Assembly: GCA_963854835.1 (NCBI GenBank)
Contig: OY978526.1
Location: forward strand, 74,434,418-74,498,417
DNA length: 64,000 nt
Source of the DNA: Megamerina dolium
Lineage: Eukaryota; Arthropoda; Insecta; Diptera; Megamerinidae
Direction: 5' to 3'
Of this stretch, positions 13,001-25,330 are shown one piece after another; within the stretch, counting starts at the first letter, position 1, and the number at the start of each line of letters is the position of its first letter. Position numbers and translations under genes: made by a program. A model generated the notes under the pieces. It was not told the origin of the DNA, made no database searches, and saw nothing but the letters and a program-made list of their open reading frames with translations.

Positions 13001-13152
13001 AAGTGCTGGTCTGGCAGCAGAAGGTTTAAACTTGATATCTCGTGCACTTTTTTATCTGCGGAATTTCGCTTTCTGAGCCAGACCTGATAACGTCTGAAGA
13101 GAATGCGAGTTTGCTGATGTTTCGGAATTGCCCGACTCAATTAAAAAAAAAA
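10061..13152. other. unassigned AT-rich sequence
   Basis: Many homopolymer runs (A or T runs near 10950, 11075, 12135) and a (TTG)n tract near 11905-11935. A 98-codon frame at 12330-12626 (+) is Phe/Ile-rich and matches no family I know. The stretch about 12780-13150 is more GC-balanced and may be an old transposon relic, but I could not classify it. Confidence 0.45.
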
Positions 13153-13850
13153 CTAAATATGTGGCACTTACGAGCCCCGAAGAGCTCTTTGGCCGAGCTT
13201 CTCTACCAGTATTGTTGTTCGCCTTAAATTTTTGCCAGCATTAGAAGGGACCTACTTATATTAGGGACCTACTTATTACTTATTATTATGGTGGGTGCCG
13301 TAGCTCAGTGGTTAGTGTGTTCGCCTTCTGATCTGTAGGTCGTGGGTTCAATCCCCGGCTGATGCATAACAAATTTAATATCGAAAAGATTTTTCTTTCG
13401 AATGGTACCCACCTGTCGGCAAGCAATTGGCAATTCTTCCGACAGTAACAACTTGCCATGAAAAAGCTTCTTAAAGAACTCTGTGACAAAGCTCAGAAAA
13501 AGTGATGTCACAAGTGTTCTGCCGTTCGGAACCGGCTAAAATAAGTAGGTCCCTTCTAATACTGTCCAAATTTAAGACGCACAACAGTAATGGAAGAGAA
13601 GCTCGGCCAATGAGTCCTTTGGGGCTTTAAGTGCCACATATTTATTTATTTTTACTTATATTAGCCGGTTCCGAACGCAGAACCCTTGAAACATCACTTT
13701 TTCTGAACTTTGTCGCATAGTTATTTTAAAAGCTTTTCCAGAAGAATTGCCAATTGCTTGCTGACAAGTGGGCACCATTTGAAAAAAAAAAATCTTTTCG
13801 ATATTAAAATTGTACTTCAACCGAGGATTAAACCCACGGTCCTAGGTAAT
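13153..13850 (-). mobile_element. older tRNA-derived SINE, minus strand, split by a younger copy
   Basis: The 3' tail and distal body lie at about 13153-13285 (AAATATGTGGCACTTACGAG and AGAAGGGACCTACTTATATTA). The rest of the body resumes at about 13655 (ATTAGCCGGTTCCGAACG) and runs to a degraded B-box region ending near 13850. A complete forward copy sits between the halves. A small local duplication of GGGACCTACTTAT occurs at the left junction. Confidence 0.75.
13290..13652 (+). mobile_element. full-length tRNA-derived SINE, ATTT-tailed subfamily
   Basis: It starts GGTGGGTGCCGTAGCTCAGT. The A box lies in TAGCTCAGTGGTTAGTG and the B box in GGGTTCAATCCCC, so the head is tRNA-like and would supply the RNA polymerase III promoter. 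The body contains CTTTCGAATGGTACCCACC, GTGATGTCAC, CGGAACCGGCTAA and GGAAGAGAAGCTCGG. It ends TTTAAGTGCCACATATTTATTTA. It interrupts the older reverse SINE. The duplicated bases at its borders are close to TTACTTATATTA but not exact. Confidence 0.85.
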
Positions 13851-14324
13851 TTGTTTTTTTTTTTAAATTATGTGTTCATAAGCGAACGCTTACCAAACTT
13901 TTTTTTAGTTTGTTTAAACGAGTGTCCGAGGTCATCTAAAGTAGAGCTCTGTACTTAAGTTTAAGTTTAAGTTGAATCCATATTGCTAAAATTGTTTATT
14001 AAGATAAAAAAATTTTAGAAAAAGTAGCCAGTTTCAGTTTTCTCCAGCCTTACAAAGTCAAATAGATCTTCAGAAGATCAGTTTCTCCTTTGGTTAAAAA
14101 TTATTTCTTATATGTTAAATGACCTGAGAGCGGGATTTGAGCGGTTAACTGAAAATTTAAAAATATTAAAAACGGTTAGAACTTGTTTTTCTATTGTACA
14201 GGGCATTTGAAAAATTTATAATCATTGTACCACAGTATTATGGGCGTTGGCATAGAGCATAAAAGAACAATCGTGAATTCCTAGTGCAATACTTAAGAAT
14301 ACAAATTCTACCAAGCCGCAGGTT
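13851..14324. other. unassigned sequence
   Basis: No coding or repeat signature apart from homopolymer T and A runs. Confidence 0.5.
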
Positions 14325-14494
14325 CAGTGGCGTAGCCAGGATTTTGGCAAGTGGGCTTAAGATGATAAAGTTGTATAAGAAAACAATTTTAATGAAAAAT
14401 TTTTAAGTATCTATATATTATTATTTTTATTTTTTAACAAGTCCATCGGCCAAATGGGGTATATATCCTCCTGACCCCCTTGACTACGCCATTG
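14325..14494. mobile_element. short non-autonomous TIR element, hAT-like
   Basis: The left end CAGTGGCGTAGCCAGG and the reverse complement of the right end, CAATGGCGTAGTCAAG, match at 13 of 16 positions. CAGNGGCGTAGC-type ends are typical of non-autonomous hAT elements. At 170 bp there is no coding capacity. The flanking 8-mers, CGCAGGTT and CGAAGAAT, are only partly alike, so the target duplication has decayed or the class is wrong. Confidence 0.55.
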
Positions 14495-16734
<2,240 letters not shown>

Positions 16735-16936
16735 GCCATTATTATGTGATTTAAAATTTGATCAAAGTATCTTTGTAGGCCTCCAGGTAGAGTCAATACT
16801 ATAAGGTTCAAAAAATTCAGCCAAATAATTTTTGCAGGCCTCTTTAGAAGACCACCAGAAAACGTCATAACTGCCCAACTTTGCTTTTAAAAAAGATGCG
16901 TGTGGGCTAACATTATCATGATGGAATACGAAATAT

Positions 16937-16950
16937 TTTATATTACTAAT
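16937..16950. repeat. 14-bp target-site duplication of the LINE, left copy
   Basis: TTTATATTACTAAT occurs here and again exactly at 18509-18522. The pair brackets the LINE and is the direct evidence for its insertion into the mariner. Confidence 0.92.
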
Positions 16951-18508
16951 ACTTACTTACTTACTTATGTGGCCATAACAACCGAATATCGATTTAGGCC
17001 GAAAATAACATGCTTCGCCAGCCATCTCTGTTCTTCGCTAGCTGGCGCCAGTTAGAAATTCCAAGCGCCGTCAGGTTCTCCAGTACTTGGTCTTTCCACC
17101 GGAGGTTTGGTCTTCCTCTTCTGCGTCGTCCACAAATGGGTTCCGAATATAACACCTTCTTAGCTGGAGCGTGTTCTTCCATTCGCTCGACATGACCTAG
17201 CCAGCGCAGCCGCTGGATTTTGATGCGCTTTACTATGTCAATATCGGCATATAGCTCGTACAGCTCATGGTTGTACCTTATTCGGTACTCGCCACCAACG
17301 CAAATAGGTCCAAAGATCCTGCGTAGGACCTTTCTCTCGAAAACTCCAAGCATTCGCTCATCAGAGATGGAAATTGTCCAGGCTTCAGCGCCATATGTTA
17401 GGACAGGCATGATGAGAGACTTGTTGAGTGTAGTTTTCGTTCTTCGAGAGAGGGCTCGACTTTTCAATTGCTTACTCAGCCCAAAGTAACACCTGTTAGC
17501 AAGAGTTATCCTACGCATGATCTCCAAGCTGACGTCATTACTGCTGTTAATGCTGGTTCCAAGATAGACAAAGTCCCTTACTACTTCAAAAGCGTAGTTG
17601 TCAACAGTGACGTGCTGTCCAAGACGCCGGGACTCTTTGTTTGTTGACACTAGATACTTCGTCTTGCCCTCGTTCACCGTGAGACCCATCCGACGCGACT
17701 CTCTTTCCAACTCTGAGAATGCTGCACTGACTGCTCGCGTGTTCATGCCGATTATGTCAATATCGTCGGCATACGCTAACAGCATGACACTTTTGTTGAA
17801 GATAGTGCCATTATGTCGTAGATCAGCAGCTCGTATTATTTTCTCCATAATAAGATTGAAGAAGTCGCACGATAACGAATCACCTTGTCTGAAACCACGT
17901 TCGGTATTAAACGGTGCGGAGAGGTCCTTCCCAATTTTCACTGCACAACGAGAGTTATGCAGTGTCATTCTACAAAGTCGAATGAGCTTTGCAGGAATAC
18001 CGAACTCAGACATTGTTGCGTAGAGGTAATCCCTTACCGGACTGTCGAAAGCGGCTTTATAATCAACAAATAGGTGGTGTGTGTCGATCTGTTTTTCTTG
18101 GGTCTTCTCCAGGATTTGGCGCAGTGTGAAAATCTGGTCGATGGTGGATTTACCAGGTCTGAAGCCACACTGATAAGGTCCAATCAGGTTGCTGAGCATA
18201 GGCTTCAACCTTTCACACAGTACGCTCGATAGAACCTTGTATGCGATGCTCAGGAGACTTATTCCACGGTAGTTGGCGCAAATTGTGGGGTCTCCTTTTT
18301 TATGTACAGGACAGAGAACACTGAGCCTCCAATCATCAGGCATGCTTTCATCCGACCATATTCTGCTTATGAGCTGGTGCATGCGGGTGAGCAGCTCATC
18401 GCCTCCGGTCTTAAACAACTCGGCAGGCAGGCCATCAGCACCTGCAGCTTTGTTGTTCTTCAGCCTTAAAATGGCCGTTTCAACCTCGTCATAGTCGGGT
18501 TGAAACGG
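16951..18508 (-). mobile_element. 5'-truncated RTE-like LINE
   Basis: A 1558-bp insertion bounded by the 14-bp duplication TTTATATTACTAAT. In gene sense it ends about 40 bp after the stop codon in a short (AAGT)n tract, the very short 3' UTR plus microsatellite tail characteristic of RTE-clade elements. The endonuclease and the N-terminal part of the reverse transcriptase are missing through 5' truncation. A second copy (27418-28621) is clearly similar. The clade assignment rests on protein motifs and tail form and is not confirmed by search. Confidence 0.85.
16994..18508 (-). CDS. LINE reverse transcriptase, 3' 505 codons, open
   Basis: The frame is open from the truncation point to the stop without a frameshift. 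Recognisable blocks in order are NNKAAGADGLPAEL, the finger-region motif CGFRPGKSTIDQIF, the first catalytic Asp region FVDYKAAFDS, RGFRQGDSLSCDFFNL, the YADDIDIIG box with the two catalytic Asps, NEGKTKYLVS, TYGAEAWTIS and a C-terminal RLRWLGHVERM followed by an Arg-rich GRRRRGRPNLRWKD. The enzyme would copy its own RNA into a nicked target. The lack of stops implies recent insertion. It has no 5' end, so it cannot be autonomous, and the first in-frame Met may never be used. Confidence 0.85.
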   Translation of the reverse strand, partial: PFQPDYDEVETAILRLKNNKAAGADGLPAELFKTGGDELLTRMHQLISRIWSDESMPDDWRLSVLCPVHKKGDPTICANYRGISLLSIAYKVLSSVLCERLKPMLSNLIGPYQCGFRPGKSTIDQIFTLRQILEKTQEKQIDTHHLFVDYKAAFDSPVRDYLYATMSEFGIPAKLIRLCRMTLHNSRCAVKIGKDLSAPFNTERGFRQGDSLSCDFFNLIMEKIIRAADLRHNGTIFNKSVMLLAYADDIDIIGMNTRAVSAAFSELERESRRMGLTVNEGKTKYLVSTNKESRRLGQHVTVDNYAFEVVRDFVYLGTSINSSNDVSLEIMRRITLANRCYFGLSKQLKSRALSRRTKTTLNKSLIMPVLTYGAEAWTISISDERMLGVFERKVLRRIFGPICVGGEYRIRYNHELYELYADIDIVKRIKIQRLRWLGHVERMEEHAPAKKVLYSEPICGRRRRGRPNLRWKDQVLENLTALGISNWRQLAKNRDGWRSMLFSA

Positions 18509-18522
18509 TTTATATTACTAAT
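18509..18522. repeat. 14-bp target-site duplication of the LINE, right copy
   Basis: Exact repeat of TTTATATTACTAAT at 16937-16950. Confidence 0.92.
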
Positions 18523-19128
18523 TCTATCGGTTAATTATTAATCGTTCGCTTAAATCGATCTAGTTTTTACCACTAGAGTCCAAAATATATCGGCTTATCA
18601 ATCAGTAATATATACTTAACCGTGTATGTTATATCTCCAGTCGAGGCAAATCACCTTCCTCAATGTCAGTGTTGTAAGTAATTCCCTATTCCCCATTTTC
18701 ATTGCATTTTTCCACCTGTTTCAAAAAAGGTTTAGTAGTTAATCGTAAATTGGCGTTTGATGTATTTGAATGTTTCCAATCAATTTATTTGGCAGTCACA
18801 TTTCAAGCTTCTTTTTATATCCAGCTGATTTCATATAATCCCGAATGTCGATCTTACTAATTATATTTCCGATGATTATGCACTTATGATGCATCAAAGT
18901 TATCTGCTGCCGCAAAGGTCTTTTACTTTTTCCTTACAGAATTGAACAAATTATAAAAAACGAAATACGTATGCATGTGACGTTTTTCAACTTCATCATC
19001 ATTTTACCATCATATTTTATTTTATGGCTTTTCTAAGTCAATCCTATTTTTTATTTCAATTTTTAATTTATTATTTACTAAGGACTCCATTCAATGCAAC
19101 AATATATTAATAAAAATCGAAACACAAT

Positions 19129-19740
19129 AGGGCTGTTCAGAATCTTGTGCATTTAAGATTGCAAATTCGTGCAATTGTAAATATTTATAATCAATTGTGA
19201 ACGACTTTTTTGTTTACTTTGCATTACTTGTTGCAAGCCAAGCTATTCGCAGCTGATTGGTCAAATAGCAAATTATTTTGATGTTAAAATTGCGCACAAA
19301 TTAGAAGAAATGCCGAAAAAAAGCTGTAAGGAGCAAATAGTCGACTCTTTAATTGACGAAGCTGCTGATGAAATTATGTGCAACGAAGGTATGAAATATT
19401 CTCTTCATAATTTCAGTAAATAACCATTTTTCATTAAATTAGAATTTGATGAGGATGCATTTTTTATTTATTTATTATTCTTTATTCTTTCATTCTTCAT
19501 TTATTCTTTTTTTGATTTGTTCGCCTTCCATTTTCAGTTTTTTTTTTATTTTGTTGCTGATCAGCTGTTAGTTTGCAATTCAGTGTTGCATACATAACCT
19601 ACGGGTTTTTGGTGTTGCGTCGTTGCAAGAGTGTAGTAAATGCACTACTGTATATTTTGTTAGTGTAAAGCAAAAATTTACTACACCCTTTTGCAATTGC
19701 AATGATGTAAGACCATTTGCACAAGATTCTGAACAACCCT
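19129..19740 (+). mobile_element. 612-bp TIR element with an exon remnant
   Basis: The left end AGGGCTGTTCAGAATCTTGT and the reverse complement of the right end, AGGGTTGTTCAGAATCTTGT, differ at one position, and the match continues a few bases further. Both ends abut AAT (3 bp); the alternative is a TA duplication. A 3-bp duplication and GGG-ending TIRs would fit PIF/Harbinger, but I cannot confirm the superfamily. The interior carries a short spliced-looking exon and no transposase, so it is non-autonomous. Confidence 0.65.
19310..19388 (+). pseudogene. small exon-like frame inside the TIR element
   Basis: An ATG opens a 26-codon acidic frame starting MPKKSCKEQIVDSLIDEAAD and ending NE before a splice-donor-like GAAG|GTATGA. 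A later LEFDEDAFF-like stretch near 19440 could belong to a following exon. It looks like the first exon of a protein once encoded by the complete transposon. I do not recognise the family. Confidence 0.4.
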
Positions 19741-19743
19741 AAT

Positions 19744-22393
19744 AATTCTTTTGTTTTGGAATAATAAAAATGTTTTAATTCTAATTTTTTTTTTGGCTTA
19801 CTACACATTTTGCTCAGTAGAGGAGAGCCGTTCCAAACTAATCACTCTCTTATTTAACAATTTTTATTTAAAACAGAGTTCTTCAAATGCGTTTAAATAG
19901 TAAAAATTCATTTTAGTTTTTTAAAAATAAAATGTCTAAAAGAATTCAAAATTTTGTTTTTTTCCTTGCGATTCGCTGCAAATAAAAACATAGGGGATCA
20001 GTTTATGAGAATGAGTTTTCAGCTAGACGAGAATGTCAAATTTTGGATTTGATTCTTAGTGCTTTTCTTTACGAGATCTATACATTTTAGAATCCGCTGG
20101 AAACATGTAAAAACTCTGCCTCTACGGAGTACAACTTTGAACTCAGCTAGTAAATTAATTTTTGGCATAGTTGTTCCATTTGGGCAGTTGAAATGTTACA
20201 GTAGAAAAAAAAAGAATCAAATGTCGTAGTTTATTGTTGGGTGCATTAGCCTTTTATCCACAAGGTCGATACTTCGATGACCGTTTGCGACATCTTAGCG
20301 GATTTTTTTAGAAACATAAAATCTGATTCTTTCAAAATGTTTCCACCTGTCTGAAACTCTGCCAGTAGCAAAACTTTCTCTGACTTTTCCGCGACAAAAA
20401 CTTCAGAAAGAACTATGAATCACATTTTCTGAAAATGTGGTGTCATCAGAGCTTTGCCAATCGAAATCGATATTAACATCAGTTGGTCACTTCAAATACT
20501 GTCCTTATTTAATACGCTCAGCGTTTCGGAAATTCGACGTAGTGTCCACTTTCTTTCTATTTATTGCTACTAGAAGAGGCTTATTAGGACATCACTTTTT
20601 GTGTGATAGTTCACATTATTGTTGTAAGTACTTACGAATTGCTTTTGATAGAGTGCTCAAATAATATTGAGAGGTCTATCTATTCGAATATCACAAAAGT
20701 ATTGTGGCTAGCATTGCTACTAGTATTCTAATACTTTTTAATCTTTAGCACATTTCTTCACATGCTGGGCCAACATTCAGAGGGACTGCTTATGGGTTTA
20801 ATTCAACAAAAACCAATTTTTATATATATATGAATATATGTATGTGTTTACGTACTTATATATACAGGTATTTGTGTACCATGTGCGAATGTGCTTTATG
20901 AAATGTTCTCACTTAAAGAAAGAGTAGGTAAGAATAAAAACTCAATGGAAAAGCATAGCACGTTAAAAATGTCTAATGTAAGTTTCACACAATGGAGCGT
21001 GCTTTGGCGGAAGCACGTGCAACTTATTCTAACAATTACCTCATTATTTTGCAACTACACTGCTACCAGCACGTAGTAACAACAACTCGGTGTTAGAAAA
21101 GGGTGTTTTATAACACATTATCGATTTTGAGAATGGAAAAAATTTCCATTTTATGATTGAAGCACTTTTTAAATAAATAAAATATTAAATTTAATTGAAA
21201 TCATGTTACTCTTGAGCTCTTCAGTTATTCTTAGAATTTTATAAATTCTTACATTAACACACACACACACACACGTACTCATACGCAAATACACCCTTTT
21301 GTTGCATTCACTACTCCTACTACGGAAGTTACTCATTCGTACGTAGCTGCTAGTTATTTTCTTTCATTACATTTTTATTATTATTATTACTTACTTCAGA
21401 GTATGCCACTTTTGATTGCCTTTATTCTAACCATTTGGTTTTTATTTTACTATTTCGTATACAATATTTAAAAAAGAAACAAAATAAACAAATAATCTTA
21501 TTTGTAGGAAATCGTTCATATATTTTTAATGATACATTCTCATTCATATGGTAGAAGTATATAAGTACGAGTCATTTGAAATTTATACAAGCTCAATTGC
21601 ACTACGCACTACTTATTTTCAGTAGTACACTACACAATAAAGTATCATTACATACGCTCATAAGTACAGATGTTATTTTTATAAATTCACTTTGTTACAT
21701 TTCTGTTCTCTGTTGTCATCAAATATTAACTTGCTGCGTTCACTGTCAATGTTACAGTCAATAGAAAGAGAGACTGAGGAACATACTCATATTTTTTTAT
21801 ATGTATGTAAGTAGAATATTATAGAAGTACACATTACTGAATAACTTGGGACAGATTCATGGATATTCTTGCATTTATTCGACCAACATAGAGTAACATA
21901 TATTTAGTATTATCTAACATTTCTAAATACATACTTATACAAATGTATATGTGTGCTCGTAAATTTGGCAATATAGTGTATGAAGGTATTATTTTCAGTC
22001 ATGAATGTGTAAATATACATATATATATTTGGCACGAATAGCTCCGATGAATTTTTTGCGAATTATTCCCGTAGTCTTGTTGGTCTTATTCAAATTTTAG
22101 GGCACTATTTCTCTAATCCGAAGGTAAAAATTGGGTTGTCATCACTTATTCTAAGCTCTCTCTGAAGAAATAGCAATGGTTCACCGACAACATTTGAAAG
22201 AATAAATTTAAGTTAACGGAATAAATTGCTATTGATTTGGTAGAATCGGGATTTGAACTGTACAAAATTAAGCCACATCATTTTTACAAATTTACTGAAC
22301 GCGACTCAAGTCTAAATTATACTTAGAGTGCGAATTATTTAAATTTATTAATAAAATTTTATGGCAATTTTTTTTTGCATAAAAAACGTTATA
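19744..22393. other. unassigned sequence
   Basis: Contains a (CA)n tract near 21259-21275 and several T/A runs. Between 20200 and 20680 the base composition is more balanced, but frames are short and unrecognised. No TIR pair or tRNA-like head was seen. Confidence 0.45.
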
Positions 22394-22578
22394 TCAGGTG
22401 TAGTAAAAAGAAATCCATTATTTTTCCAATAGATGGCTTTAGTAATCTGTGTCTCGCGTTGTATAGGTGCTCTCGGGTTACGTTAGATGGCGTTAGAAAG
22501 ATAGGATTTCGTACTAAAAAAACTTTTCTGGCAGTTTTGTGATTGCTTGACTCAGTATTGTTTGAGCACGCGTCAAAG

Positions 22579-23496
22579 ATGGACACCAGTAAAGAGAAAA
22601 TACGCCATAGTTTACAGTTTTTCCTTCGACAAAGGAAAATGAATGAAAATGTGAATAGTGTTTATGGTCCTGATACTGTAACAGCAAATCACGTGCAATT
22701 TTGGTTTTATTGATTCCGTTCCAGTAATTCTGATGTCAAAGATGCACCACACTCCGGTAGGCCAATTGTCCAAAATATCGATAAAATAATTGAAATCGTC
22801 TAGTCTGACCATCATGTTTGTTTCTATTGCCCAGGAGCTAAATATTGCACAAAAAACCGTTTGGAACCATTTAAATAAGGCTGGGTACAAAAAGAAGCTC
22901 TATGTATGGGTGCCACATGAGTTAACGCAAAAATACCTTATGTACCCTATTTCCATCTACGAATCGCTGCTGAATCACAACAAAATCGATCCATTTCTGA
23001 AGCGGTTGGTTACTGGTGATGAAAAGTGAGTCACTTACGACAACGCCAAGCGAAAACGGTCATGGTCGAATCGCGGTGAGCTGGTGTATACGGTGGCCAA
23101 GCCAGTATTGACGGTCAGGAAGGTTTTGCTATGTGTTTGGTGAGATTGGCAGGGAATCATCTACTATGAGCTGCTCCCGGAAGAGGAATTGTGTTCCATC
23201 AGGACAACGACAGGCCACACACATCGATAGTGACTCGCCAGAAGTTCCGGGAGCTTGGTGGGGAGGTTCTTATGTATCCGCCTTATACTCTAAACCTAGC
23301 ACCAAGTAATTACTACCTGTTCCAGTCTATGGTGAATGATTTTGCTGGTGAAAAATTTGCCTGAAAAGAAGCTTGCGAAAATCGACTGTCCCAGTTTTTT
23401 TCCAATAGGGACGATGGTTTGTATGAGAGTGGCATTAGGAAATTACCCTCAAAACGGCAACAGGTTATCGAACAAAACGTTACATATTTGACCTAA
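22579..23496 (+). pseudogene. mariner transposase pseudogene
   Basis: Starts MDTSKEKIRHSLQFFLRQRK. Next come a helix-turn-helix region and DAPHSGRPIVQ, then GYKKKLYVWVPHELTQKYL and FLKRLVTGDEK with the first catalytic Asp. FHQDNDRPHTS holds the second Asp, and PPYTLNLAPSNYYLF should hold the third Asp but has Asn. The C terminus matches KEACENRLSQFF...YESGIRKLPSKRQQVIEQN. Several stops and frameshifts are present and a central piece is shortened. The Asp-to-Asn change at the third catalytic position would by itself abolish activity. Confidence 0.85.
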
Positions 23497-23513
23497 ATCG
23501 AATCATTCTAATT

Positions 23514-23784
23514 ATGTATGTATGTATGTATGTGGCACTTAAAGCCCCAAAGGGCTCATTGGCCGAGCTTCTCTTCCATTACTGTTGTGTGTCTTAAATT
23601 TTGGACAGTATTAGAATGGACCTACTTATTTTAGCCGGTTCCGAACGGCAGAACACTTGTGACATCACTTTTCTGAGCTTTGTCACAGAGTTCTTTTTAG
23701 AAGCTTTTTCATGGCAAGTTGTTACTGTCGGAAGAATTGCCAATTGCTTGCCGACAGGTGCGTACCGTTCGAAAGAAAAATCTA
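23514..23784 (-). mobile_element. 5'-truncated SINE inside the mariner
   Basis: Flanked by a 9-bp duplication ATTCTAATT (23505-23513 and 23785-23793). On the plus strand it opens with (TGTA)n and GTGGCACTTAAAGCCCC, the reversed tail, and stops at TTCGAAAGAAAAAT, so the tRNA-like head is missing. It lies near the right end of the host mariner, so it is younger than that element. Confidence 0.85.
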
Positions 23785-23855
23785 ATTCTAATTGTGTTAA
23801 ATAAAATCTTCAATTTAATGCAAAAATAATGGTTTTCATTTTACTAGACCTTATA

Positions 23856-24179
23856 TTTATTAGCGTAGCGGGCATCAATTGATAAATTCCACAATTTAAA
23901 TGGATAACATTTTTTTGTAAATGAAAACGTTATTAGTTTTCTTTACATGAAACACACCATGGTTTGCCATGAGTTTGCGCTTCCATTAGTAACACTACAA
24001 AGAAGAGTTGACAGCTAGAAAGAGTATATTTAATATTGATCAAAGTCTCTATACAACTAAATTTAGCCACGTTTATTAGACTGTCTGTCAATTTGTTAAT
24101 TAGTTGTCTTAACTTTCAAATAAATTTGCAAAAAGTTGGTGTCTAAGATTATTTTTATGAAGAACAGACGAAATTCGTT
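23856..24179. other. unassigned sequence
   Basis: Short AT-rich spacer between the mariner and the tandem array. No feature recognised. Confidence 0.5.
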
Positions 24180-25330
24180 ATTGAACGAAATCGAATGAAA
24201 ATTACGTCTAGCTCCCATCCGAAAGTATGTTGTCATATGTACATTTTCACATTTTGTTCACAAAAATATAAATGAATCTAGTTGCGACTGTGTACATACA
24301 ACTATATTTGTTAATTTATTGAAAATTTATAAAATTGGCGTAAAAAGATAAAAAGTATGTTTAGCTCCTATACAAAAGTATGTTGCAAATGTCAGATTTC
24401 ACACTTTAAGCGCGAATGTATAAAAAGATTTAGTGGAAACACGATACACATGATTTAATTTACCAATGTGATGGCAGTGTAAAAAAGATGTTATCGGATA
24501 AAAATTATGTGTTACTTTCATACAAAAGCATGTTTTTGAATGAATGTTTTCACACTATTCGCGTGAACATTTCAAATTGTCTAAATATATTAAACTTACT
24601 ACATACGATTATATTAAGTAATTTATGGGAAGAATGGGAAATAGGTGTAGTTGGATGAAAACTACGCCTAACTCCCATACAGAAGTATGTTTTGAAAAGA
24701 ATTTTTCGTACTTTATGGCCGAAAATAAAAAGGTATCTATTTGAAACTCGGTACATACAATTATATTTGGTTATTCATAGGCACATTGGAAAATGGTGAT
24801 AAGCGGATAAAAATAATGTATACCTCTCATACAAAATCATGTTTTCAAGCGTATTTTTAACACTTTGAGCATGAAAATATCAAGAGTTATCAAGTTGAAA
24901 CTTGATATATGTTATTTTATTTATTAAATAATGAGCAAGTTTGAAAATTAACTTAATCGGATTAACATCAAGCCTATCTCCCATAGAAAAGTGTGTTTCA
25001 GTATATATGATTTCATAGTTTGCGCGTGAAAATACAAAGATATGGAGGTGAAACTAAATACATTTAATTGTATTTACTAATGTATCGATGAATTTAAGTT
25101 TTGTCAGAATCGGATGAAATTCGCGCATACCTTTCATAGAAGAGTATATTTTCGAATGCATCTTTGTAAATTTTCCTCGCGAACGTATAAACCTATAGCA
25201 CCGAAATTCGGCACATGTCATTATTTTGATCAACAAGTAAACATATTTGAAAATGATTGTTATCATATTGAAATCACGCCTATCATCCGCAAAGTTTTTT
25301 TTTTCGTGCTTATTTACCATAGCGTAGTGT
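24180..25330 (-). repeat. ~153-bp tandem repeat family A, eight monomers
   Basis: The largest array of the family, in reverse orientation to the others. The landmark (T)CCCATACAAAAGTATG (often degraded) falls at about 24218, 24371, 24521, 24678, 24830, 24984, 25137 and 25287, giving spacings of 150-157 bp. Each unit also carries a CACACTTTGCGCGTGAAAAT-like block, a GAAACTCGGTACATACAATT-like block and a TTGAAAATGGTG-like block. Units differ substantially, so the array is old. Short open frames are shadows of the repeat. Confidence 0.8.

Larger units (their letters stand above)
16735..18930 (-). pseudogene. decayed mariner transposase, split by a LINE
   Basis: Minus-strand remnants lie on both sides of the LINE. 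On the right (about 18525-18930) the translation includes KSAGYKKKLEM, matching the conserved AGYKKKL-VWVPHEL region that precedes the mariner catalytic core. On the left (about 16735-16936) it includes VFHHDNVSPHASF, the second catalytic Asp block (HQDNARPH in relatives), and KEACKNYLAEFF, matching the C-terminal REACENRLSQFF block. Stops and frameshifts are frequent. I could not find its terminal repeats with confidence. Confidence 0.65.
22394..23853 (+). mobile_element. complete but decayed mariner element
   Basis: Ends TCAGGTGTAGTAAAA (left) and TAAGGTCTAGTAAAA (right, reverse complement) form TIRs of about 30 bp with few mismatches, continuing into CCATTATTTTT. TA flanks both sides (22392-22393 and 23854-23855). 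Total 1460 bp, of which 271 bp is a SINE inserted near the 3' end. The interior encodes a defunct DD34D transposase. Confidence 0.85.

Noticed and set aside
13290..13380. Functional tRNA gene
   Set aside because: The A and B boxes are tRNA-like, but the sequence runs into the SINE body, has target duplications in other copies, and does not close an acceptor stem.
13305..13511. Repeated 60-70 codon frames containing LADRW, GIEP and TDQKANT-like phrases (also at 32744, 47895 and 56912)
   Set aside because: All lie inside the tRNA-derived SINE. Their recurrence reflects the repeat, not a protein family.
17010..18494. Plus-strand open frames opposite the LINE reverse transcriptase
   Set aside because: Antisense shadows of the minus-strand frame. 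They are repeated at 27466-28444 for the same reason.
24550..24756. Peptides with YFCMG(G/V)R-type phrases at several loci (3669, 24550, 36298)
   Set aside because: Readings of the 153-bp tandem monomer in various frames, with stops at the same place in each unit.
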